A stretch of 6,157 nt of DNA, taken from contig WQXV01000069.1 in NCBI GenBank assembly GCA_009781565.1, positions 1-6,157 of the forward strand. Direction: 5' to 3'. Positions within the stretch are counted from its first letter, which is position 1. Each line of letters opens with the position of its first letter. Below, one piece after another: positions 1-5,262 of this stretch. The notes under the pieces were generated by a model, which was given only the letters and a program-made list of their open reading frames with translations, had not been told where the DNA came from and did no database searches. The stretch is from Actinomycetes bacterium (GTDB lineage Bacteria > Actinomycetota > Coriobacteriia > WRKU01). Position numbers and translations under genes: made by a program.

Positions 1-869
1 CCTGTACCACTTGTACCAGCAGTGATGAGCTTGGTGGGAGCCGATGCGTCCCATACATAGATATTCGAGTTCCATTCCGGAGTTGAGAGAGTCAGATCAG
101 CTATCAGGTCTGTCGCAAACGATAGGTAAGCGATCTTGTTACCATCCGCAGAGATCGAAGGCTCATATGAACTAGAATCAGCTTGTGTTCCATTGGGCCG
201 CGCGCTGATCAAGATACTGTCATCTGCTTCAGCTTCCCATAAAAAGATATTGTCGTACCAACCAGATAACGAGGTCAGCGAAAGGGTGTTTGCACTTGAC
301 TGATAGGCAATACGTGTTCCGTCCGCATTGATCGAAGAGTAATCGCAATAGCCATCAGCATACGTGCCGTCAGGGTTGTGTGAGATCAGTTTGCAATCAC
401 CTGTCTCAGCATTCCAAAGATAAATATTGCAATTCTGAACACTTTCTGGCGCCCCTTTGAGGTTTGTCGCAAATGAGGAAAAAGAGACCCAGGTCCCATC
501 CTCGGAAATTGAAGGCCTAAACGAATCACCATTTCCACTGCCGCCCTCATCGCCTACGGTCACCAACACCGTGGTGTCGGTCAGTGCATCCCAGACGTAG
601 ACGTTCTCAATGCTCCCATCACCTCCGGTGATGGTCACGCCGTCGATCAGATCGGTCGCCTCAGAGGTGAATGCGACTTTGGTGCCATCACCCGATATTG
701 CCGCATGAAATGAATCTTCATTTCCACCCAGATAGGCAGGCCCTGGACCCTTACTGATCAGCGTGGTCGACTCTGCAACCGAGAGCGCACCACCGATCAG
801 AGGTACCAGACTGAGCACGAGCACCAGGCTCAGTGCGAGAATTGCTTGGGAGCTTCTTCTCATGGTCAT
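1..869 (-). CDS. Secreted TolB/PD40-type beta-propeller repeat protein, 3' end cut by window edge
   Basis: An open frame starts at the ATG at 869 and runs off the left edge without a stop, giving 289 whole codons. Residues 1-33 look like a Sec signal peptide: MTMRR, then a hydrophobic run at about 9-29, then a possible cleavage site after SVA (30-32). There is no lipobox cysteine. The rest is at least four repeats of about 60 residues. Each has an (A/S)IS-x-DG turn with G at 62, 125, 184 and 243 (the third copy reads SINADG), a strand such as VAFTSEATDL (65), VSFSSFATNL (128), IAYQSSANTL (187) or IAYLSFATDL (246), and then N-(I/V)-(Y/F)-x-W (89, 148, 207, 269). This is the pattern of WD40-like PD40/TolB propellers. 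The start at 869 is favoured over the ATG at 863 because AGAAGGG lies 7 bases upstream. The protein is probably exported or on the cell surface; its ligand is unknown. The distal half looks more AT-rich than the neighbouring genes. It is unlikely to be true TolB, since no tol-pal genes are near. The family call is good; the function is unknown. Confidence 0.85.
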   Translation of the reverse strand, partial: MTMRRSSQAILALSLVLVLSLVPLIGGALSVAESTTLISKGPGPAYLGGNEDSFHAAISGDGTKVAFTSEATDLIDGVTITGGDGSIENVYVWDALTDTTVLVTVGDEGGSGNGDSFRPSISEDGTWVSFSSFATNLKGAPESVQNCNIYLWNAETGDCKLISHNPDGTYADGYCDYSSINADGTRIAYQSSANTLSLTSLSGWYDNIFLWEAEADDSILISARPNGTQADSSSYEPSISADGNKIAYLSFATDLIADLTLSTPEWNSNIYVWDASAPTKLITAGTSGT

Positions 870-876
870 CTCAAAT

Positions 877-883
877 CCCTTCT
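877..883 (-). promoter_or_regulatory. Ribosome binding site of the propeller gene
   Basis: On the minus strand AGAAGGG lies 7 bases before the ATG at 869 and 13 bases before the second in-frame ATG at 863. The spacing selects the first ATG as start. Confidence 0.6.
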
Positions 884-893
884 ATACCGTATA
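883..893. promoter_or_regulatory. Short palindrome in the propeller-gene leader, possible operator
   Basis: TATAC-C-GTATA is a perfect 5+1+5 inverted repeat between the predicted transcription start and the ribosome binding site. The overlapping 9-mer CTATACCGT (882-890) recurs inverted as ACGGTATAG at 997-1005, upstream of the promoter. Two related sites flanking a promoter could bind a regulator, but the elements are short and chance is possible. Confidence 0.2.
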
Positions 894-944
894 TTGTCTC
901 TACCTTTATGCAAAACAGTGGGTCTTTCGACCTATTACAGCCAA

Positions 945-973
945 ATTATAGCACTCTTTGCTTCGGTGACTGT
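945..973 (-). promoter_or_regulatory. Extended -10 promoter for the propeller gene
   Basis: On the minus strand there is a perfect TATAAT at 945-950, preceded by TGC, giving the extended -10 form TGnTATAAT. The base run 17 nt upstream (ACAGTC, 968-973) is a poor -35, which extended -10 promoters tolerate. Transcription would start near 938, giving a leader of about 70 nt before the ATG at 869. The site lies in the gap after the HAD gene, so the propeller gene probably has its own promoter. Confidence 0.6.
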
Positions 974-1037
974 TCGTTGAGTTAGATGTTCGGCAAACGG
1001 TATAGTCGGAATCCGGCATCCCCGAGTGTGTATCGAG

Positions 1038-1745
1038 CTATGCGACATGCTCCTCGATCAGCTCGAGCGCTGAGGCTAGATCGGGCATCTCGATCGCTTC
1101 GGGAGCCGGCTCGGGACTGACCAGATAGGCGGTCTGGCGAAGAACGGTCATGTCGGCTGCGCGTGCTGCCGCGATACCGCGTGCGGAATCCTCGACGACG
1201 ATCACTTCATCAGGTCCCAGACCCAGATGCTCAAGAGCCATCAGATAGACCTCAGGATCAGGCTTTTTGTGCGTGACCATGTCCCCGGTCAGCACTTCAG
1301 AGAACACCTCGCGCAGGTCATATTCATCCAAGAAAGGATCGACATGCGGAGGTTCCGAGCAGGTCGCAAGCACCAGCGGTATCCCCACACGGTCATGAAA
1401 GGAATGGATCAGTGCCGCGCCCTTCTGGGCGCTCTCGCTCTTTATCAGTTCATCGAAACGTCGTAGCGACTCATTTTGGATATCAGCACGCACTGCCACC
1501 GCGTCTTTGCCCTCATCATCGATGATCTGCCCGCTTTCAAGCAGGTGAGCTACGAGCATATCGTCAAGAACGGTCTCATAGTAGGCGAAGTCATCTTTGG
1601 TGATCTCTTTGCCGTACTTATCACGCAACCAGTCATGATAGATCTCGAAGTAGAAGTTCTCGCTATCGAAGAGCGTGCCATCCAGATCGAAGCAGACGGC
1701 GCGAACGGTTTCGGGCAGGACGGGGGTGTTTTTGAGAGTATCCAT
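1038..1745 (-). CDS. HAD-superfamily hydrolase, phosphatase / beta-phosphoglucomutase-like
   Basis: This 235-residue cytoplasmic enzyme has all four HAD motifs. Motif I is FDLDGTLFDSE, with nucleophile D20 and acid/base D22. A helical cap follows at about 30-105, which is subfamily I layout. Motif II is LATCS, with T128 in the phosphate-binding position. Motif III is K161 in THKKPDPEVY. Motif IV is VVEDSARG, with E185 and D186 binding magnesium. Length and motif spacing match the family of beta-phosphoglucomutase, phosphoglycolate phosphatase and small sugar-phosphate phosphatases. The sequence alone does not separate mutase from phosphatase. The substrate is probably a small phosphorylated metabolite. 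Its position 116 bases after the GatZ-family gene suggests, but does not prove, a sugar phosphate of the same pathway. The ATG at 1745 is the only sensible start: it leaves a 13-residue lead before the first strand, and no good GTG or ATG follows. There is no Shine-Dalgarno site, but a -10-like box sits 6 bases upstream, suggesting leaderless translation. The enzyme should be active; no key residue is missing. Confidence 0.88.
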   Translation of the reverse strand: MDTLKNTPVLPETVRAVCFDLDGTLFDSENFYFEIYHDWLRDKYGKEITKDDFAYYETVLDDMLVAHLLESGQIIDDEGKDAVAVRADIQNESLRRFDELIKSESAQKGAALIHSFHDRVGIPLVLATCSEPPHVDPFLDEYDLREVFSEVLTGDMVTHKKPDPEVYLMALEHLGLGPDEVIVVEDSARGIAAARAADMTVLRQTAYLVSPEPAPEAIEMPDLASALELIEEHVA

Positions 1746-1751
1746 GCACCC

Positions 1752-1757
1752 AGTATA
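1752..1757 (-). promoter_or_regulatory. -10-like box placed for a leaderless HAD transcript
   Basis: The minus strand reads TATACT, then GGGTGC, then the ATG at 1745. A start of transcription 7 bases past the box would fall on the A of the ATG, so the mRNA would have no leader. No Shine-Dalgarno site is visible, as expected for such a message. No good -35 is seen (CAAGGG at 17 bases spacing), so this is moderate evidence only. Confidence 0.4.
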
Positions 1758-1808
1758 ACGTAGTGGCCGAATCCCCCTTGTTCACATGGTGAGGTTTTTA
1801 CGTTAATT

Positions 1809-1833
1809 GACGATTCCGATCGACGATTCTGAT
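1809..1833. repeat. Two tandem 12-base copies, GACGATTCYGAT
   Basis: On the plus strand GACGATTCCGAT (1809-1820) is followed after one C by GACGATTCTGAT (1822-1833): period 13 with a single mismatch. A near-palindrome, CGTTAATTGACG (1801-1812), overlaps the first copy. The repeats lie 60-90 bases upstream of the HAD start, in the gap after the GatZ-family gene. They could be a tandem operator for the HAD promoter, or a chance duplication. Confidence 0.4.
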
Positions 1834-1839
1834 AAGCAG

Positions 1840-1856
1840 GTGTGCCTCCAGCACAC
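1840..1856 (-). terminator. Hairpin just past the GatZ-family stop; weak or Rho-assisted terminator
   Basis: GTGTGC and GCACAC form a perfect 6-pair stem around the 5-base loop TGGAG, starting 5 bases after the stop codon at 1862. No run of U follows on the minus strand, so it is not a classical intrinsic terminator. It may protect the 3' end of the operon mRNA, or allow partial read-through into the HAD gene. Confidence 0.35.
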
Positions 1857-1861
1857 TCGAT

Positions 1862-3217
1862 CTATTCGTCCAGAACTCCGGTCGCATAGAGATAGTCGGC
1901 GATGCGGTCCTTGATGTGATCTTTTACCAGGGCGCGCGCCTCAAGCGCGAGCTCACCATCTCTGACCTTGTGATACTGCTGAGGTAGATGGCTCTTCCAG
2001 ATCGAGGCAGGGATGTCGAGTGTGTCGATATTGTTCATCAACGTATCGATGCTGTCTTTGACCTGGGGATAGCTCAGATAGTAGCGGCATCGATCTGAGA
2101 GGCTGTATTTGAGCTGGTGGTCCAGTTTCTTTTTACCTTTGCTGTGATAGTGATGCTGCCAGTAGGTGGGATCGTCCTTCATCGCATCGACGAGCACCTC
2201 TTTGAAATGAGAGAGCGAACCCTGACCATTGGGGTTGTCTAGGAGCGGGTCCTCCTCGATATCGCTGAGCGCGAACAGGGTCTCGCGCAACGCGAAGGTC
2301 AACGCCGGGCCGACCTTGAGCAGCGCGATACCATCTTCGACCATCTCTTTGAGTGATTCGCGATCCTGATAGTCGGTCGAGTGTCCCTCGAAGACGACAG
2401 AGGGATACCGATCGAGCTGCGCGCAGAGCTCTGCGGCCTTCTCATGATCATAGTCACTGACCGACGCATCGGAGAACTCGACGCCGGGTTGCACCACCAC
2501 TCCGACGATACGTGAGAGCGCATCGTCCAGACCTTGAGCCTTGAACTCGTTGGTGAAGGTCTCGTAGGTCTGCACAAACTGATCGCCGGTCGTGATCTGT
2601 ATTTCTTCCTCATTGTGCTCAGCCCCACCCGGGATCGGCACTTCACTACCGATCACATAGACAGGGGCGACCGGTAGGGGGATCAGTTTGTCAGCGCGCG
2701 CTTTGGCGAGCACCCCCGCATAGGCATCCTCACACGTAGTGACCAGACGAGCGGCTCGTCGCGCGATCGTCTCATCATCAAGAGGTAGTGCCGTGTCATC
2801 ATCAGCCAGACGCATGGTGGTATCGATATGGATCTTCGTGTAGCCAGCCTCTACATAGGCGCGCACCAGCTGCTCGGCAAGCTCCATTGCCTCGGCTTCG
2901 GGCTTATCATGCCACACGAGGGGACCCAGATGATCGCCTCCCAAGATGAGACGTTCTGCAGGTAGGCCGATCTCTTGGGCAATACCACGTACCAGCTCCG
3001 CAAAATCTTGGGGCACCATACCGGTATAACCACCGAACTGATCGACTTGGTTGGCCGTCGCCTCGATCAACGCGATGGTGTCGGACTCCTGGGCTGCCTC
3101 GATCACCGCTTCGAGTACCAGCGGATGGGCGGTGCAGGCAGAATAGATACCGATCTCAGCGTCATCCTTGCGCTTTGCCAGGAGGGTGGTGAGGGGATGT
3201 GGGTCGCACGACGTCAT
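1862..3217 (-). CDS. GatZ/KbaZ-family protein (tagatose-bisphosphate aldolase subunit-like; possible tagatose-6-phosphate 4-epimerase)
   Basis: This 451-residue soluble protein is of the GatZ/KbaZ (D-tagatose-1,6-bisphosphate aldolase subunit) family, slightly longer than the usual 420-430 residues. Family blocks appear in order: HPLVLEA at 31; IEATANQVDQFGGYTGM at 51-67; LILGGDHLGP at 90-99; KIHIDTTM at 128-135; FEGHSTDYQ at 276-284; LKVGPALTFALRE at 300-312; WQHHY at 353; and SDRCRYYL at 374-381, where relatives often read RYYW. H96, D132, E277 and H279 are conserved-looking polar residues that could line a TIM-barrel site (inference). In enterobacteria GatZ/KbaZ supports the catalytic aldolase GatY/KbaY. 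Some relatives in ABC-linked sugar operons are known as D-tagatose-6-phosphate 4-epimerases, giving fructose 6-phosphate. No GatY-like gene is present here and the gene follows two permeases after 9 bases, so the epimerase role is plausible. The start at 3217 has only a weak AGTAGG-like site upstream. No internal break is seen. Confidence 0.9.
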   Translation of the reverse strand: MTSCDPHPLTTLLAKRKDDAEIGIYSACTAHPLVLEAVIEAAQESDTIALIEATANQVDQFGGYTGMVPQDFAELVRGIAQEIGLPAERLILGGDHLGPLVWHDKPEAEAMELAEQLVRAYVEAGYTKIHIDTTMRLADDDTALPLDDETIARRAARLVTTCEDAYAGVLAKARADKLIPLPVAPVYVIGSEVPIPGGAEHNEEEIQITTGDQFVQTYETFTNEFKAQGLDDALSRIVGVVVQPGVEFSDASVSDYDHEKAAELCAQLDRYPSVVFEGHSTDYQDRESLKEMVEDGIALLKVGPALTFALRETLFALSDIEEDPLLDNPNGQGSLSHFKEVLVDAMKDDPTYWQHHYHSKGKKKLDHQLKYSLSDRCRYYLSYPQVKDSIDTLMNNIDTLDIPASIWKSHLPQQYHKVRDGELALEARALVKDHIKDRIADYLYATGVLDE

Positions 3218-3226
3218 AGCGCGCGC

Positions 3227-4063
3227 CTACTCTTTGATTGCGCCAGCTGACAGGCCTGAGATGATGTATTTTTGAAAGAACAGCGCGACCAGGACAGGAG
3301 GCAGACTGGCTACCACCCCTGCGGTCGCTGACATCACATAGTTGGCACCGAACTTCGAGTTGAAGTCATAGATCAGCACGGGCAGCGTCTTGGCATCGAG
3401 TGTCTTGGTCAAAGAGAATGCGTAGAAGAACTCGTTCCAGGTGATGATGAAGGCGAAGATGACGGTCGCGGCAAGACCGGTCTTGATGACCGGGAGCACC
3501 ACATGGTAGAAAGAGCGCAGCTTCGAGCATCCGTCGATCATCGCCGCCTCTTCAAGGTCTTTGGGCGTCACATCGATATAGCTCTTCATGATCCAGATCA
3601 GATACGGCAGCACCAACGAGAGATAGATGACGATCAGAGTACCGCGCTGATTGATCAGGTCGAGTCGTTTGAAGATGATATACATCGGGATGATCAGCGC
3701 GATCGGCGGGATCATCTGAGTGAACAAAGAGAGGTTGAGCAGTGGACCTCGACCCCAGAATTTGAAGCGTGAGTAGGCATACGCTGCAAGCACGCCTAGC
3801 ACCAGCGAGATCGCCACGACCGAGGTCGTGACCACGATGCTGTTGACCGCCGCCGGTATGAAGTCACGTGAGATGAGCGCTTCATAGTTCGAGAGCGTGA
3901 AGGTCTCAGGGATGAGGAAGATCTTGCGATCGAGTAGCTCGATCTTGGTCGAGACGCTCGAGATCACCAGCCACAGAAACGGCGCGACGGTGACCACGAT
4001 GATGACCAGCACCAATAGGTAAAGCACGATACGACCGAGTATCCGTTTGGTCTGTATACTCAT
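3227..4063 (-). CDS. Carbohydrate ABC transporter inner-membrane permease, MalG type
   Basis: This 278-residue integral membrane protein is the second permease of a CUT1-type (MalFGK-like) sugar importer. It has about six membrane segments: 12-37, about 73-97, 107-130, 142-160, 195-215 and 246-266. The cytoplasmic EAA loop is complete at 172-191 (EAAMIDGCSK to LP), with the invariant G at 178; it docks the ATPase. The end, QKYIISGLSAGAIKE, is the usual MalG-like tail. Length is normal. The ATG at 4063 shares one base with the TAA of the upstream permease gene (TAATG), so translation is probably coupled. GGAGGTGA, inside the end of that upstream gene, provides the ribosome site. Substrate is not readable from the permease; a sugar, oligosaccharide or polyol is expected. 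The GatZ-family gene follows after 9 bases. Confidence 0.95.
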   Translation of the reverse strand: MSIQTKRILGRIVLYLLVLVIIVVTVAPFLWLVISSVSTKIELLDRKIFLIPETFTLSNYEALISRDFIPAAVNSIVVTTSVVAISLVLGVLAAYAYSRFKFWGRGPLLNLSLFTQMIPPIALIIPMYIIFKRLDLINQRGTLIVIYLSLVLPYLIWIMKSYIDVTPKDLEEAAMIDGCSKLRSFYHVVLPVIKTGLAATVIFAFIITWNEFFYAFSLTKTLDAKTLPVLIYDFNSKFGANYVMSATAGVVASLPPVLVALFFQKYIISGLSAGAIKE

Positions 4064-5082
4064 TATTCGAGCTCACCTCCAGCCATAAGTTGCTCGCGCT
4101 TCAAGTTGAGGAATCTCCGTTTCTTCTTGGACTCGCCTTCACCGTCATCCATAAATATTCTGATGTAGAGAAACGTCAGCGCAAAGCAGACGATCGAGAG
4201 CGAGTAGCTCATCGCCGCCGCCGAGCCGAAGCGGTTCATCTTGAACGCGACCCGGTGGATATAGTATGAGAGAAGATTCGTGGCGTTCTCCGGTCCCCCA
4301 CTGGTCATGATTGCGACCAGGTCGAAGGTCTGGAACGCCCAGATCGTCTTCGTAATTGCCAAAATGAGAATGACCGGACGGATCATGGGCAGCGTGATCG
4401 ACCAGAAGGCCTTCCAGCCTCCCGCTCCGTCGATGCTTGCCGCCTCATAGATGTCATCAGGTATCGTCGAGAGCGCCGCAATGGTCAACAAGACGACGTA
4501 GGGTGTCTCTTTCCAGATATTGGCGATAAGTATCGAGATGAACGCCATCCGCGGAGTGGCAAGCCAGTTGATGTTCTCGGTGATGAGACCCAGATTCATG
4601 AGCAAGCCGTTGGCCGCGCCATACTGCGCGTTGAAGATCCACTTCCACATGACCGCGTTCACGATCGTGGGCATCGCCCACGGCAAAATGATAAGTCCGC
4701 GCACGAACCCTCTGCCGATAAATTGTTTGTTGAGTACGAGAGCGACCCCGACCCCGATCATGATCTCGGCGGTGACCGTGAGCACCACGAACAGCAACGT
4801 GGTCAGGATCGATTGGGTGAACCACGGGTCCGAGGTGAACAGCGCGGTGTAGTTCTGCAGACCGATGAAGTTATAGATCGTATCGGCACCTTGGAAGGTG
4901 ATACGGTTCAGGCTCATCCATAAGGCGAACAGTATCGGGAAGAGCAAGACCCCGAAGATCGTCAGCGTTGAGGGCGCGATCAGGAACTGCGGGAGGAACC
5001 GATCGAAGAACGTCCGCTTCTCTGATGGATCGGCGGATGGTATCGCTCGTTTCCTCTCTTCCTTTTTCGACGCCTTTGCCAT
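4063..5082 (-). CDS. Carbohydrate ABC transporter inner-membrane permease, MalF type
   Basis: This 339-residue membrane protein (from the ATG at 5082) is the first permease of the CUT1-type importer and would pair with the MalG-type protein. A charged cytoplasmic head (MAKASKKEERKR) precedes the first membrane segment at about 33-56. Further segments lie at about 93-117, 127-149, 180-201, 236-258 and 289-309. The EAA loop is at 213-232 (EAASIDGAGG to LP), and the MTSGGP block at 259-264 is typical of the family. The C-terminal tail after about 309 is long and very charged (GESKKKRRF), longer than in many relatives. A TTG at 5112 would add ten residues, but it has no Shine-Dalgarno site and the extra residues are not family-like, so ATG 5082 is preferred. 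Its own site is weak (GGAACAGAG). The gene follows the binding-protein gene after a 180-base gap full of hairpins. Confidence 0.93.
   Translation of the reverse strand: MAKASKKEERKRAIPSADPSEKRTFFDRFLPQFLIAPSTLTIFGVLLFPILFALWMSLNRITFQGADTIYNFIGLQNYTALFTSDPWFTQSILTTLLFVVLTVTAEIMIGVGVALVLNKQFIGRGFVRGLIILPWAMPTIVNAVMWKWIFNAQYGAANGLLMNLGLITENINWLATPRMAFISILIANIWKETPYVVLLTIAALSTIPDDIYEAASIDGAGGWKAFWSITLPMIRPVILILAITKTIWAFQTFDLVAIMTSGGPENATNLLSYYIHRVAFKMNRFGSAAAMSYSLSIVCFALTFLYIRIFMDDGEGESKKKRRFLNLKREQLMAGGELE
4071..4080 (-). promoter_or_regulatory. Strong ribosome binding site for the MalG-type gene
   Basis: On the minus strand GGAGGTGAGC lies inside the last codons of the MalF-type gene. GGAGGTGA ends 9 bases before the MalG-type ATG at 4063. 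Together with the TAATG overlap it supports coupled, roughly equal synthesis of the two permeases. Confidence 0.6.
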
Positions 5083-5152
5083 AGTTCTCTGTTCCGTGTT
5101 CTTTCTGTTCAAATCTGATCGAAGCTCATGGAATGACTTCGCGCGAGGTGAT

Positions 5153-5188
5153 GGTCATCTCCGACAAGTCACCTTGCCGGAGACGACC
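5153..5188 (-). promoter_or_regulatory. 16-pair RNA hairpin with GUGA tetraloop between binding-protein and permease genes
   Basis: On the minus strand GGTCGTCTCCGGCAAG, loop GTGA, then CTTGTCGGAGATGACC: 14 Watson-Crick pairs plus two G-U pairs, no bulge, closed by a GNRA loop. Read from the plus strand the two G-U positions become A-C mismatches, so the structure suits the operon transcript. No U run follows, so it is not an intrinsic terminator. A likely job is to protect the upstream binding-protein mRNA from 3' exonuclease, or to lower permease expression. It could also be a copy of a repeated extragenic palindrome. Confidence 0.7.
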
Positions 5189-5214
5189 TTTCACTCTCGC
5201 ATTAACTCATGTGC

Positions 5215-5229
5215 GCGCGCATCGCGCGC
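5215..5229 (-). promoter_or_regulatory. Short all-GC hairpin in the same gap
   Basis: GCGCGC, loop GAT, GCGCGC on the minus strand: six G-C pairs around a three-base loop. It lies between the other two hairpins. Alternating GC runs can pair by chance, so it is weaker evidence than its neighbours. Confidence 0.4.
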
Positions 5230-5236
5230 CGTACGT

Positions 5237-5262
5237 CGAGGGCTGTTCCAAACAGCTCCTCG
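5237..5262 (-). promoter_or_regulatory. Hairpin abutting the binding-protein stop codon
   Basis: The minus strand reads CGAGG, a bulged A, GCTGTT, loop TGG, AACAGC, CCTCG: eleven pairs with one bulge. It begins on the base right after the TAA at 5263-5265. No U run follows. The position fits a 3' stabilising or attenuating structure that leaves a stable binding-protein message. Confidence 0.6.

Noticed and set aside
763..951. Open frame on the plus strand
   Set aside because: It runs antisense across the signal-peptide region and promoter of the propeller gene, has no family likeness and no ribosome site.
951..1037. Terminator after the HAD gene
   Set aside because: Only very short inverted repeats such as CGGATTCCG are seen, with no stable stem and no U run.
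1227..1763. Two plus-strand open frames opposite the HAD gene
   Set aside because: The minus frame has a complete set of HAD motifs; the plus frames are low-complexity antisense shadows.
1801..1836. Plus-strand promoter: TTGACG with a 17-base spacer
   Set aside because: The matching -10 would be TGATAA, a poor match, and no plus-strand gene follows.
4457..4923. Several open frames on both strands inside the MalF-type gene
   Set aside because: They are rich in R, H and D with no recognisable domain, and overlap a gene with clear family motifs.
5083..5188. Chain of tiny minus-strand open frames of 6-10 codons with ATGA-type overlaps leading to the TTG at 5112
   Set aside because: They are too short, have no well-spaced ribosome sites and overlap the long hairpin; chance is the simpler reading.
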